Shown: piece by piece, positions 1 through 9,458 of the stretch | How positions within the stretch are numbered: the stretch's first letter is position 1 | Layout of the letters: each line of letters opens with the position of its first letter | Assembly (NCBI RefSeq): GCF_030408755.1 | Contig: NZ_CP047209.1 | Location: 2,108,001 to 2,172,000 of the forward strand | Source of the DNA: Corynebacterium felinum | GTDB lineage: Bacteria > Actinomycetota > Actinomycetes > Mycobacteriales > Mycobacteriaceae | Length of the DNA stretch: 64,000 nt | Reading direction: 5' to 3' | The notes under the pieces: generated by a model | Seen by the model: the letters and a program-made list of their open reading frames with translations, nothing else | What the model was told of the DNA's origin: nothing | The model's database searches: none | Made by a program: the position numbers and the translations under genes

Positions 1-127
1 GCCAAAAGAACACCCCAGCAATCGTGAGGCACACCAAAGGCGCAATAAACGACGGATAAAAATCGAAAGCCGCCGCACCAACATACGCACAAATCAGCAA
101 CGCACTGAGCAGAATCTTCGTTTTCAT
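1..127 (-). CDS. Membrane protein, N-terminal fragment (cut by window edge)
   Basis: Only the first 42 codons are inside the window; the gene reads off the left edge. The frame is open from an ATG at 127 and encodes a strongly hydrophobic start (KTKILLSALLICAYVGAAAF), followed by a second apolar stretch, so a membrane-inserted protein is likely. The start codon overlaps the stop codon of the upstream acyltransferase gene by one base (TGATG), which indicates translational coupling and one transcript. The fragment is too short to name a family. Confidence 0.6.
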   Translation of the reverse strand, partial: MKTKILLSALLICAYVGAAAFDFYPSFIAPLVCLTIAGVFFW

Positions 128-1182
128 CAGGACCTTGATTCTACTTCCACCAACCGAGGAGACGAAAAATACTGAGCAATCGCCGGCGGATAAATCGACC
201 AACCCAACACACGCGACTTACTCACAGCAAACATCACAACCGACCCAGCAACACAAAAACCCAAAGCCATAGCCACCAACACCATCGGCTGATCCCACTG
301 CAACAACCCCGCCCAATGCATCAGAACCAAACCAACACTCAAACCCAACGGGTGACCCAAATACACCACCAACGTCTTACGCCCCACCTTCTGCACGCCA
401 GCACCTACAAGCGGTACCTTCGCCAACAACACCGCACACACAATCGCGCACGGCAAATAAATCAAACTCACAACAACATCGCGCACCGGCTTATAGGTAT
501 AACCAAAATCCTGAGCATGCAGCCAAAAACTCACAGCAGCCAACACCAAAGAAACCGCCACAACAGGAAAACGATTTGCCTGCTGGGCAAACTGCACAAT
601 CCAGTCACGCAAATACGCGCCCAACAAAAACGGAGGCAAATACGCCAAAATACGAGGCATCACCAAAATAGGCACCTGAATTATCCACGGTGTCAACACA
701 ATCACCACCACTGGAATCAGCACACGCACCCACTGTGGCAACCACTTAGTCAGCCACAAAATCGCAGTAAAAAGCACCAACAAATACAAAAACCAGTACA
801 TGTTCTGCGCTGTATACATCGCCTCAAACACAAACTGTGCCCCAGGCATACTCGCCCCGCCAATGACCATATTCCGCACCGAAGCTACAAGCACCTCGAT
901 CGGGTTCCACAGCACATACGGCACCGCCAAAAACCACAAACGGCGCAGCAGAAGATCCTTGAAACTAAAACCAAAAACCTTCACCGCGAAAAAACCAGAC
1001 ACCATAAAAAACAACGGCATCCGCAACGACGCAATAAAATCATTGACCCGCGCAAGAGGCGTATCCAAGCCGCCAGGAATCTCCATCGTGGCGTGAAGAA
1101 TCATCACACCAAGAATAGAAATACCCCGCGCAACATCCGGCCACGCCATACGCTGCTTAGTCATCGTCTGCGGGGTAGGCAT
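127..1182 (-). CDS. Acyltransferase family 3 membrane protein
   Basis: 351 residues with about ten hydrophobic segments and the start typical of acyltransferase-3 (OafA/NolL-like) proteins: WPDVARGISILGVMILHAT, then RMPLFFMVSGFF near residues 54-65. Members of this family move acyl groups onto sugars or lipids at the cytoplasmic membrane; the substrate here cannot be told from sequence. An AAGGGA ribosome site lies about five bases before the ATG. It is followed immediately by the membrane gene at the left edge and preceded by plsC, glucokinase and a PIM mannosyltransferase, so a role in envelope glycolipid modification is a reasonable inference only. Confidence 0.8.
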   Translation of the reverse strand: MPTPQTMTKQRMAWPDVARGISILGVMILHATMEIPGGLDTPLARVNDFIASLRMPLFFMVSGFFAVKVFGFSFKDLLLRRLWFLAVPYVLWNPIEVLVASVRNMVIGGASMPGAQFVFEAMYTAQNMYWFLYLLVLFTAILWLTKWLPQWVRVLIPVVVIVLTPWIIQVPILVMPRILAYLPPFLLGAYLRDWIVQFAQQANRFPVVAVSLVLAAVSFWLHAQDFGYTYKPVRDVVVSLIYLPCAIVCAVLLAKVPLVGAGVQKVGRKTLVVYLGHPLGLSVGLVLMHWAGLLQWDQPMVLVAMALGFCVAGSVVMFAVSKSRVLGWSIYPPAIAQYFSSPRLVEVESRS

Positions 1183-1353
1183 ACAATCCCTTCAAAGGTG
1201 TCGTGCTACACACCCCCTCCTAATCCACTGGTGTACCAGAAAGGGAATGGAATGCTCGTGAAATTTCTATCAAAGTTTTAAGCCTAACAATTCACTAGCC
1301 CCAAAAGGAAGTTGTCAACATTCCCATGAACTACACACGACACTCAATCCTAG

Positions 1354-2088
1354 CTAATTACGCTGTGCTCCCGGCGGATAACCCTTCCCCTCTTCCAACG
1401 ACTTCTTCACCTCAGAAGCGTACACATCCACATACTCTTCGCCAGCCAAATCAGCCAACACCCGCATCACATGATCAGTCAACACACGAGCAGCCTCATG
1501 GCTCTCCCGCTCCAGACCTTGGGACACCACAAACGCCACCGGATCAATAGCAGCACCAATCCGCACCTCAACCTTCTTAGGGCGAATCACCCACGAACCA
1601 ATAGGGTTCGCATCGCGGGCACCGACCATCGCAACGGGGATGATGGGGGCGTCGAAAAGCAAAGCAACCCGCGCCATACCCGTCTTGCCGCGATACACCC
1701 GACCATCTGGGGAACGCGTACCCTCAGGGTAAATACCAAACAACTCCCCCGCCCCCAACACCGAAGAAGCAGCATTAGTCAACGCCTCCAACGCATCCGA
1801 AGACGTACGATCCAAAGGAATCTGCCCCACAGCAGTAAAAAACCACTTCTGCAGCCGCCCCACAACACCAGGAGACGTAAAATACTCCTGCTTCGCAGGG
1901 AAAGTAATCTGACGCTTACACAACAACGGCAAGAAAAAAGAATCCATCACAGACTGATGATTCGACGCCAACACCGCAGCCCCCGACTCCGGGATGTTCT
2001 GCGCGCCGACAATCACCGGGCGATTATAAATCCGCAAGATCGGGCCGAAAAAAATATTCTTAAACGCCCAATACCACTTATTTTTCAT
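1354..2088 (-). CDS. plsC: 1-acyl-glycerol-3-phosphate acyltransferase (PlsC family)
   Basis: 244 residues. The catalytic HX4D block of the PlsC/LPLAT family is present as NHQSVMDSF (about residues 43-51), and the second conserved block is YPEGTRSPDGR (about 120-130), which binds the glycerol-phosphate headgroup. Family members transfer a fatty acyl chain to lysophosphatidate or a related lipid on the inner face of the membrane during phospholipid synthesis. The exact acceptor (glycerolipid or PI-mannoside) is not decidable here. It lies 36 bp downstream of the glucokinase gene on the same strand, a conserved corynebacterial neighbourhood. Confidence 0.88.
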   Translation of the reverse strand: MKNKWYWAFKNIFFGPILRIYNRPVIVGAQNIPESGAAVLASNHQSVMDSFFLPLLCKRQITFPAKQEYFTSPGVVGRLQKWFFTAVGQIPLDRTSSDALEALTNAASSVLGAGELFGIYPEGTRSPDGRVYRGKTGMARVALLFDAPIIPVAMVGARDANPIGSWVIRPKKVEVRIGAAIDPVAFVVSQGLERESHEAARVLTDHVMRVLADLAGEEYVDVYASEVKKSLEEGKGYPPGAQRN

Positions 2089-2124
2089 TAGCGACTCGCC
2101 CGCTCCTTTGTCATCCCCAAATCC

Positions 2125-3057
2125 TTACAACAACTTTCGTGCAAGGTCTGCCACGCCAATCATACCCGCATCCCCACCCAGCTGCGCACACGAAACGGTA
2201 GGAAGCGGCCGAAAACCTGCACCCACAATCCGCTGCGCCATCACCATTTTCGCACGATCCAAATACAAATCCGCAGCACCACTTACACCCCCACCAATCA
2301 CAATCGCGCCAGGATCAAGAACATCACACACCATCGACAAAGCAGAACCCAGCCAACACGCAAAATCCTCAACCACCATCAACGCCAACGCATCACCGAG
2401 GCCAGCCAAACGCATCACACGCTTACCCGAACAATCATCCACTCGCAGCGCCGTAGCCACATCAGGATGCGCCACCAACATCTCACGCGCAGTTTCCTCC
2501 AAAGCCGAACCCGAACAATACCGCTCCAAACAACCCGACTTACCGCACGCACACTCCCGCCCCCCAGGAACCACCGTCAGATGCCCAAACTCAGGTGCCG
2601 TACCAAACGCACCCCGATAAATCTCCCCCTCATGCATCAACGTGGCACCAATACCAGTACCCAACGCAAATAACACCCAATTGGGATTACCCTGCGCAGC
2701 CCCAAAACGGAACTCACCCCACGCCGCTGAATTCGCATCATGCTCCAAACGAACAGGCAACTGCAACAACTCTTCCAGCTTCCGCTTCGCTGGATAATCC
2801 CGCCACGGCAAATGCGGCGCAAAACGCACCACCTCACACTTAGGATCCAAAAAACCAGCAATCGCGAAACCCACAGCACCAATAGAGTGCTCACGCCCTA
2901 AAGACGCCACCAAATCAGCAATACCTTGCTCAAGACCTTCAGCGGAATCCGGCACAGGAACAGCCAAGGCATGAATAATTTCGCCCCGATCATTCACCAC
3001 ACCAGCACGCATATTGGTCCCACCAATATCAAAACCAACGGTGACAGTTGTCGACAT
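2125..3057 (-). CDS. glk: ROK-family glucokinase
   Basis: ATP-dependent sugar kinase of the ROK family, most likely glucokinase feeding glucose-6-phosphate to glycolysis. Seen: the N-terminal phosphate loop DIGGTNMRAG, the LEHDANSAAWGE segment with the catalytic Asp, the glucose-binding EFGHL motif, and the zinc-binding CACGKSGCLE motif, then the IVIGGG segment. From the second Met (MSTTVTVGFDIGG) the protein is 310 residues, close to the family size; an upstream ATG at 3093 would add 12 residues without homologous features, so 3057 is preferred, though a GAGAG element before 3093 leaves the choice open. It lies between the mannosyltransferase and plsC. Confidence 0.88.
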   Translation of the reverse strand: MSTTVTVGFDIGGTNMRAGVVNDRGEIIHALAVPVPDSAEGLEQGIADLVASLGREHSIGAVGFAIAGFLDPKCEVVRFAPHLPWRDYPAKRKLEELLQLPVRLEHDANSAAWGEFRFGAAQGNPNWVLFALGTGIGATLMHEGEIYRGAFGTAPEFGHLTVVPGGRECACGKSGCLERYCSGSALEETAREMLVAHPDVATALRVDDCSGKRVMRLAGLGDALALMVVEDFACWLGSALSMVCDVLDPGAIVIGGGVSGAADLYLDRAKMVMAQRIVGAGFRPLPTVSCAQLGGDAGMIGVADLARKLL

Positions 3058-3154
3058 GTACGGAGTTTTACCTTTTCGCCCAAAAATGTGCATGCTCTCA
3101 CATACACCAGCCAGTGTTAACTATTTCTAAAACCTAAGAGATTATACGCAGCAC

Positions 3155-4279
3155 TTACCGCCGAAAACCTAAAACAGCACGTAAACGTGAAGCCATTAAA
3201 GGCCATGCCCACGTACTCTCCACATGCTCACGGCCAGCCTGCCCCATGGAATGACGCAACGATTCATCCGCCAACAACGCGCACACACGATCAGCAACCT
3301 CATCACAATCGCGGCCATTAACAACAAAACCACTTTGGGGCGTCACCGTCTCCGGCGCACCACCAGAATCACCAGCAATCACCGGAATGCCCGCGCTTTG
3401 TGCCTCCAAAAACACAATGCCCAAACCCTCAACATCTAACCCCCCACCGCGAGTGCGACACGGCATGGCAAAAACATCAGCACCATGCACTGCATCCTCC
3501 ATCACGGACTCATCAACACGGCCCCAAAAACTCACTCGTGAAACTCCAGCAGCGAGCTTCCGCAACCGCGTCTCAAAACTACCCCCACCGACAAAAACCA
3601 ATTCAGCATTCGGAAAGCGCTCAACAACCTTCGGCCACGAACGAATCAACACATCCTGTCCCTTGCGTGGCACCAAACGCGAAATACACACCACATAGCG
3701 CGTGTCAGAATCCCAACCGAGTCGCTGGCGAACCACCTCACGCTGCGCAGCATCCATCAGGCGAAAACGCGACGTATCCACACCAGAAGGCAACCACGCG
3801 AACTCCACATCACCAAATGCCCGACGAAATCGGCGCAAAGTATACTCCGAGATATACGTCACCACATCACAATGCCGACCGATAAAACCCAGCACCTGAC
3901 GAGCACCAGGAATCATAGACCAGCCCACCTCATGGCCATGGGTTGAAGCCACCACACGACTTGCACCAGCACGCCGCGCAGCCGGTGCCAACACCGCCAA
4001 CGGCGCAGCAGCCCCGAACCACACCACATCAATATTCTCAGTTGCAATAATCTCCTGCATCTGACGTGCAATCCGCGGCGTTGGCAGCATCACCCTCGTC
4101 TTCGCCCGATACACCCGATAAGGCGCTGCGCTATCCCACAACTGAGCCAACTCAGCATCTTGGGTAGACGCAAAAACAACCACATCTTCCGCTGGAAGTG
4201 TGGCAATAAAATCCCGTAAATACGACTGAATTCCGCCCACAGTGGGCGGAAAATCATTCGTCACCAACAAAACACGCAT
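3155..4279 (-). CDS. pimB: GT4 mannosyltransferase, PimB-type
   Basis: 374-residue GT-B fold glycosyltransferase of family GT4. Seen: the N-terminal glycine-rich loop in FPPTVGGIQSYLRDF, a central STHGHEVGW segment, the donor-phosphate block SRLVPRKGQDVL near residue 210, and the C-terminal E-X7-E type motif (GLGIVFLEAQSAGIPVIAGD). In Corynebacterium the gene at this position adds the second mannose to PI-monomannoside, a step in PIM and lipomannan/LAM synthesis; this assignment rests on synteny and family. Its ATG overlaps the stop of the upstream NlpC/P60 gene by one base (TGATG), so both are translated together. Confidence 0.85.
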   Translation of the reverse strand: MRVLLVTNDFPPTVGGIQSYLRDFIATLPAEDVVVFASTQDAELAQLWDSAAPYRVYRAKTRVMLPTPRIARQMQEIIATENIDVVWFGAAAPLAVLAPAARRAGASRVVASTHGHEVGWSMIPGARQVLGFIGRHCDVVTYISEYTLRRFRRAFGDVEFAWLPSGVDTSRFRLMDAAQREVVRQRLGWDSDTRYVVCISRLVPRKGQDVLIRSWPKVVERFPNAELVFVGGGSFETRLRKLAAGVSRVSFWGRVDESVMEDAVHGADVFAMPCRTRGGGLDVEGLGIVFLEAQSAGIPVIAGDSGGAPETVTPQSGFVVNGRDCDEVADRVCALLADESLRHSMGQAGREHVESTWAWPLMASRLRAVLGFRR

Positions 4280-5295
4280 CAGTAACGACGCGCACCGTAG
4301 AACGGCATGGAATCCATGCTCACAACCTGAACAGGAATTCCATAATCCGAAGCATGCAAAATCATATTATTACCAGCGTAAATGCCGACATGTGTGGCGC
4401 CCGGATAGAAACCAACGACGTCGCCAGGCTGCAAATCCGCACGGGAAACAGGCACACCGCCAGCCATCTGCGCTTGAGACGTACGCGGAAGCACCTTACC
4501 TTGCTGCATATACGACCACACCACCAGGCCCGAGCAGTCAAAAGCATCCGGACCAGTAGAACCCCAACCATAAGGGGAACCAATCTTTGTCATACCTGCC
4601 TGCAGCGCACTCATGCCAGATTCATTCGAACCCAACAAACCAGCAATGGAATACTCAATCGGGCCGTTCTTCTCAACCCACCGCTGACGATCCTGCGGGC
4701 TCAAGGAATCAACACGATTCTTGATCTCTTCAATACGAGCCTTCAAATCTTCCTGCTCTTTTTCCAGCTTCTGCTGTTGAGCAATCAGATTATTACGCTT
4801 GAAACGCGCCTCTTCCAAAGACTGACGAGCATGGTTACGCGCCTCATTTGCCTCAGCCGTCGAATCCATCAACGCCCCAACGGTCTTCTCAGTATTCAAC
4901 GTCAAGGTCGTTAAATACGCGGAACGATCAATCGCATGCTGCGGATTATGCGAACCGATCACTTGCTTCACAGGATCTTTCACCACACCGCGATACTTCG
5001 CCTGCGCAATTCGATTCACATTCTCCTGATACTCCCGCTGACGAGCCAACGCCTGATCAGCGGCTTCGGTCGCCCGATGAGCATTGTCCTCAATAGCACC
5101 AAGCCCCTCCTCGGCAGCCTTCAAGTCATCCTCTAACTGCTTGACCTGCTCACTTTTCGCCGTGGCATCTTCAGAAATACGATCCATTTCGGCGATCAAC
5201 GCATCAATATCCTGTGCTGGGGCCGATACAAGTGGAACCGTAGCCACAACCGACACGGTGAAAAGAATCGCTGCACTCTTCCGCAAGGCACGCAC
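4279..5295 (-). CDS. Secreted NlpC/P60 peptidoglycan endopeptidase with coiled coil
   Basis: GTG start at 5295, chosen because GAGAGG lies about nine bases upstream and the product then begins with a standard signal peptide (RALRKSAAILFTVSVVATVP...SAPAQ); the longer frame to 5361 has no ribosome site. The 338-residue protein has a long charged coiled coil (about residues 35-190) followed by a C-terminal NlpC/P60 domain with the catalytic Cys in DAFDCSGLVVWSY and the His in HVGIYAG. This architecture matches RipC/FtsE-X-linked and other D,L-endopeptidases that cut stem peptides during cell separation; the coiled coil normally keeps the enzyme in check or docks it. Ends in a one-base overlap with pimB. 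Confidence 0.87.
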   Translation of the reverse strand: MRALRKSAAILFTVSVVATVPLVSAPAQDIDALIAEMDRISEDATAKSEQVKQLEDDLKAAEEGLGAIEDNAHRATEAADQALARQREYQENVNRIAQAKYRGVVKDPVKQVIGSHNPQHAIDRSAYLTTLTLNTEKTVGALMDSTAEANEARNHARQSLEEARFKRNNLIAQQQKLEKEQEDLKARIEEIKNRVDSLSPQDRQRWVEKNGPIEYSIAGLLGSNESGMSALQAGMTKIGSPYGWGSTGPDAFDCSGLVVWSYMQQGKVLPRTSQAQMAGGVPVSRADLQPGDVVGFYPGATHVGIYAGNNMILHASDYGIPVQVVSMDSMPFYGARRY

Positions 5296-5556
5296 GAGTA
5301 AAAACCTCTCACTAAATAAATGTGAAAATAAAAGTTGACAGGGTGAACTAATTTGTCCCACAACAACTATAAAGCATGGAGATCATAGAACAAGACACCT
5401 CCATGAAAGTTGTGACTGAAGTGGAAATTGTGATTATTCCACAGCGCGCTCCCCCACCCAACACGGACAGCCACCCCTGATGAAAAACATGAACAGCGCA
5501 CAAGCAACGACGCTCACGCCTTGACCACACGCCAGCATTGAAACGACGTCGATACG

Positions 5557-5597
5557 CAAAATCCTCGCCTACAGAACACGTCCGGGGGCGAGGATAA
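5557..5597 (-). terminator. Rho-independent terminator behind the second NlpC/P60 gene
   Basis: On the minus strand the stem ATCCTCGCC...GGCGAGGAT is followed at once by TTTTG. It lies 12 bp beyond the stop codon of the gene that ends at 5609 and separates it from the following NlpC/P60-pimB transcript. Confidence 0.75.
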
Positions 5598-5608
5598 GCA
5601 AAACAGAA

Positions 5609-6235
5609 CTAGAAACGAACTGCAGAATGGAAAGGCATATTGCCCATTGGAGCCTCCTGCAACGGAGTGCCCTGAGTCACGGCATGAACCACACGGCCGT
5701 TACCAGCGTAGATACCCACATGGGAAGCGCCGGAGTAGAACACCACGATGTCACCAGGCTGCAAGTCCTGATATGCCACACGCTGACCCTGAGCCGCCTG
5801 AGCATAAGAAGTGCGTGGAATCTTCTTACCAACCTGCTCGTATGCCCAAGTGGTCAGACCGGAGCAGTCGAATGCGTTAGGACCCTTCGCGCCCCACACG
5901 TAAGGAGCGCCAATCTTCGAACGAGCAGCTGCAAGAACAGCCTCGCCCACGGACTGGGTCTTTACTTCTTCAACCTTAGGTGCCTCAACGAGAGCGGAGT
6001 AGTTTGCTGCACCACCCTGGCCCGCAAGGGAAGGGATCCACTGATCGATGCCAGGTACGTTCGCAATACCCTGAACGTTTTCGATGCCTGCAACTTCGAC
6101 GGAAATGCCGGTGCCGGGGACGACAACCTGTGCCGCCTCTGCGGTTGGTACTACCACGGTAGTAACTGCTGCAACTGCAGTGACGGCCGCTGCATTGCGG
6201 GCGACGGTGCTGGACTGACGACGGTGCTTAGCCAC
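5609..6235 (-). CDS. Secreted NlpC/P60 family hydrolase
   Basis: GTG start at 6235, supported by GGAGAA seven bases upstream; the open frame to 6295 has no such site. The 208-residue product starts AKHRRQSSTVARNAAAV and continues with a hydrophobic segment ending AEAAQ, a signal peptide. A linker containing VPGIDQWIPSL precedes the NlpC/P60 domain: catalytic Cys in AFDCSGLTTWAY, His in SHVGIYAG and a polar residue near HAV. It lacks the coiled coil of its neighbour. Expected role: cleavage of peptidoglycan stem peptides outside the membrane. A very long upstream region with a GlxR-type site suggests carbon-dependent control. Confidence 0.88.
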   Translation of the reverse strand: MAKHRRQSSTVARNAAAVTAVAAVTTVVVPTAEAAQVVVPGTGISVEVAGIENVQGIANVPGIDQWIPSLAGQGGAANYSALVEAPKVEEVKTQSVGEAVLAAARSKIGAPYVWGAKGPNAFDCSGLTTWAYEQVGKKIPRTSYAQAAQGQRVAYQDLQPGDIVVFYSGASHVGIYAGNGRVVHAVTQGTPLQEAPMGNMPFHSAVRF

Positions 6236-7903
6236 GAATGATTCTCCAATACTTTGTTTTTGCAGACCTTGTGTCAGCGATCTCTTTCTATTCACTGACG
6301 GTCTGACGATCCTTCAACGCGATCGTATTGATTCGCATTTTCTAGACCGTGCGAAGCTGTTGTCTCGCTTCTGGCTTTTTCAAATGTCTCAATCAGGTTA
6401 CGAAATGATTACAAACCGTGTCCATTCTTTAACCCAATTTTTTCGGTTTTACCCCCCTTATCGGTAGCCGTTTCCGTCCTAAACGCTGGTCGGCTGCGCG
6501 CAACTCATCTGACGTCAGGTTTATAACAAATTGTTACCAAAGTGGCCCATAACCTGCGCTTTGCTCCGTTATCAAATCGTTACAAAGTTGTGAATGTGAT
6601 CGGCATTTCAAGGCCAACTCGCAGCCCGACATCATTTTTTGTGATTTGGCTCACATATGAGCATTTTCGGCCACTTTTGCCCATCCGACACCCCTTCCCT
6701 GTCGTTTCAACAACCCCTCAAACAGTTGCCCGAACCCACCTTGACCACTGTCAGAACTTCATCCCACTAGTAACAGTAGTTAACTTTACTTAATTTACGT
6801 CCCATAATCACCAAAAATGCGCACAGATTGCACCAATTCACACCATCCACGACAGTCACCAGAGCGAACCACAACACGCCACAATCCAACGACCCCAACC
6901 GATTGCAATCCTCGCAGCCACCCCCTCCATCCCCATGAAATTCTCCAACCTCACAGGTTCAAAGCTACGCCCCTGCACGCCCTAATTCGCCATACACGTC
7001 CCTTAAACACACAAGGACTTTACAAGACCCCAGACCGCAGATTTATGGACGTAAGGGGCGCACAGCCACCCGCAGCGCCGAAACGTAGGTAGCATGGCCG
7101 AGCGAAGCCTCAGCCACAGTCGTTGCAAACTTAAGCCCACTACCGAAAAAGATCTCATGGACACCCCTCACTACAGCACTGGATCTAACGCTTGCCCACC
7201 AACCATGCATTAGTGAAAAGCGCACAACACAAGCCGGAAGAATGAAAAACCTACGTTCCGTTCAAAGCACTTGAACCTCACACCCATAAATTCACATTCG
7301 CAGTTTCACACGAAAAACTTGTGCCTGCGCGTTCTAAACCACGCTAAAAGTGGGAAGGTTAGCGGTTTTGCTCTCACACACTCGGGTGTGAGAATAACTG
7401 CGTGTGAAAAATATCGCTCCTTATATATAGGTATAAGGAAGAGCAACCGCGGAAACCACGTACTCAAGTCTTGCGTCGGCAACACTGCCGGCACCCAACC
7501 AAACCACACCCTCCAAAACCACTCGCACAAACCCCCATTGTGGTTGACTGCAACCTTTAGCGGCCTTTATTGTCTCACTCACCTCATACAAAGTCCTACA
7601 AGTATTGGCGGCGGTGTTGTGGGGCTTTAGATGTGCACAGGTGACATGAAATTTCCAGCTTTAAGACAGAGAACACCATCAAACTAGATGGAGGCAACTT
7701 CGGATTAGCTATGAAGCACTATCGATGAGCATGATGACTTGGTAGGCAGGTAAACGCACCTTTGACCTCAGGCAGCCACAACGTGCGTTTAATCAAGTGG
7801 TTAACGATAAGCGATGCGGGTTGTTAATGCATGCCAAATGCTGCAGCTATTGTGTGCCGCCGATGGGCGTTGGCGTGCTGTTTGACACCGTTTGTTTCTG
7901 CAT
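6236..7903. other. Long stretch without a convincing gene
   Basis: About 1.67 kb between the NlpC/P60 start codon and the 3' end of the group II intron. Open frames here (for example 6817-7092 and 7271-7630) have no ribosome sites, biased composition and no family features. I see a GlxR-type palindrome at 6640-6655, a small hairpin CTCACAC...GTGTGAG at 7374-7393, and nothing else that I can name. It contains the promoter region of the NlpC/P60 gene and possibly decayed sequence that accumulated beyond the intron. Confidence 0.5.
6640..6655. promoter_or_regulatory. GlxR (CRP-type) binding site candidate
   Basis: The 16-mer TGTGATTTGGCTCACA has perfect TGTGA/TCACA arms with a six-base spacer, the known consensus for GlxR, the cAMP-dependent global regulator of Corynebacterium. 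It sits about 400 bp upstream of the NlpC/P60 start at 6235, so it would act on that gene through a long leader or a distal promoter. Binding is inferred from the motif only. Confidence 0.55.
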
Positions 7904-7976
7904 AATCGAGTAGGGTGCCGGGTTTCCCGGCAGCCCTCTCACACCACCGTACGTGCGGTTCATCGCATACGGCGGT
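7904..7976 (-). ncRNA. Group II intron domains V and VI (copy 1)
   Basis: Minus strand 7976-7943 folds into a 34-nt domain V: ACCGCCGTA pairs with TACGGTGGT, then TGCG with CGCA, with a CG bulge and an ATGAAC-type loop; the CGC of the lower stem is the class C catalytic triad. Domain VI follows: GAGAGGG pairs with CCCT-A-CTC, leaving a single unpaired A (the branch point) seven to eight bases before the intron end, with an inner GC-rich hairpin CTGCCGGG/CCCGGCA. The ribozyme core therefore looks complete. Confidence 0.88.
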
Positions 7977-7979
7977 TCC

Positions 7980-9458
7980 TTACACCAATACAGAGTATTG
8001 ACTGTGCTTATAGTTCCAATACGCCACGGCTGATACGAGGTTCTGGTCATTCCAATACGCATTAGTAAGCGTGGTTGTAAGCACCCACGAGCCAGCGATA
8101 CGCCAGTAGGACTTACTGGTATTAGCCCACTCATAGGCCTTTTGTTTATCCACACCCAAGCGGCAGAGGTTCCGTATCCGCGTTCGGATACGTTTCCACT
8201 GCTTCCATACGCACATCCGCAGTCGACGACGAAGATGCTCATCCAGCCGGTTAAGAAACACCTTCGCATCCGCCAACGCGAAATAACCAAGCCATCCACG
8301 CAAATATTTGTTTAACCGGTCAATGCGATACTCCATCGACACCGACCACGATCTTGCCGTAAGCTCTTTCACTCGGGCTAAAACCCTCACCTTCGTGGCC
8401 TTAGTAAGTCGAAACCGATACTGATCACCACGAACCAGATAGAACCCATAGCCTAAAAGCTCCGCCTTAATCGCATGACAAATAGTGGACTTCTCCTGAT
8501 TAACCCGCAGCTTTAACTTCCCCTCCAGAAACTTCCCAGACTGGGCAAGCGCACGCTGCGCAGCACGCTTGGAACGAACAAAGACCCGAATATCATCAGC
8601 ATAACGAACAAACTTCGTGCCCTTAGATGCAAGATAATGATCAAAATCATCCAACATGATATTGCTCAACAACGGCGATAACGGTGACCCCTGCGGAGTC
8701 CCTGCATCACTACACCGAACAACACCATCAGCCATAATCCCAGCGTTTAAATACGCCCGAATAAGCTTCAACACGCGCTTATCGTCAACCTTACGAGCCA
8801 CCCTCGACATCAACATGTCGTGATTAACCGTGTCGAAATACTTCGACAAATCAACCTCAACAACCCACACATACCCCTCGTTAAGAAACCCACGTGCGGT
8901 CTTTAACGCCATATGTGCGCTACGTTGAGGCCTGAAACCAAAAGACACAGGCACAAACCCCACATCAAAGATAGGCGTAAGTACCTGCGCGATCGCCTGA
9001 CAAATCACACGATCAACAACAGTCGGAACACCAAGCATACGCCAACCACCCGAAGGCTTTAGGATCATCACCTCACGAACCGGCAACGGCTTATACGTTC
9101 CCGCGTCAAGACGCTCACGAATGCCACTCCAGTGTTCGCGCAGATAAACGTCAATATCCTCAACACCTACCCCGTCCACACCAGCAGCACCCTTATTCGT
9201 CTTAACCCGCTCTAATGCAGTGCGGAGATTGCCACCTGAAAAGACTTGATCCCACAGATCAGCACCCGCACCAGTTGACACTTCCCCTACATCGGCAGAC
9301 ACACAACTAGGCACACCATGGCTATCGTCGGGATTCACCCTATCCTCCCCATAATGCCCACACACACGTGGTTGGCAGCTTTCACCGTTATGCATAACTA
9401 CAATCCAGGTTCCATACTCAACAATGTAAAGTTCAGTCCTTCCTCGCTCACCCACCAT
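7980..9458 (-). CDS. ltrA: Group II intron reverse transcriptase/maturase (class C), copy 1
   Basis: Intron-encoded protein of up to 492 residues. RT blocks seen: GAAGVDG (RT0/1), VDLSKYFDTVNHD (RT3, catalytic Asp), GTPQGSPLSPLLSNI (RT4), FVRYADDIRVF (RT5, YADD active site), then the maturase X domain with LRGWLGYF. No HNH endonuclease follows; the protein ends just after SYWRIAGS...AYWN, and its stop codon lies three bases before domain V. The N-terminal 60 or so residues before LWDQVF have no RT character and overlap ribozyme sequence, so translation may begin further in. It aids intron splicing and retrohoming. Confidence 0.9.
   Translation of the reverse strand: MVGERGRTELYIVEYGTWIVVMHNGESCQPRVCGHYGEDRVNPDDSHGVPSCVSADVGEVSTGAGADLWDQVFSGGNLRTALERVKTNKGAAGVDGVGVEDIDVYLREHWSGIRERLDAGTYKPLPVREVMILKPSGGWRMLGVPTVVDRVICQAIAQVLTPIFDVGFVPVSFGFRPQRSAHMALKTARGFLNEGYVWVVEVDLSKYFDTVNHDMLMSRVARKVDDKRVLKLIRAYLNAGIMADGVVRCSDAGTPQGSPLSPLLSNIMLDDFDHYLASKGTKFVRYADDIRVFVRSKRAAQRALAQSGKFLEGKLKLRVNQEKSTICHAIKAELLGYGFYLVRGDQYRFRLTKATKVRVLARVKELTARSWSVSMEYRIDRLNKYLRGWLGYFALADAKVFLNRLDEHLRRRLRMCVWKQWKRIRTRIRNLCRLGVDKQKAYEWANTSKSYWRIAGSWVLTTTLTNAYWNDQNLVSAVAYWNYKHSQYSVLV

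Noticed and set aside
7271..7630. 119-codon plus-strand frame in the long gap
   Set aside because: No ribosome site, low-complexity composition and no family resemblance.
7980..9458. Retron, DGR or Abi-type reverse transcriptase
   Set aside because: The RT is followed by clear domains V and VI and has a maturase X region; it is a group II intron protein.
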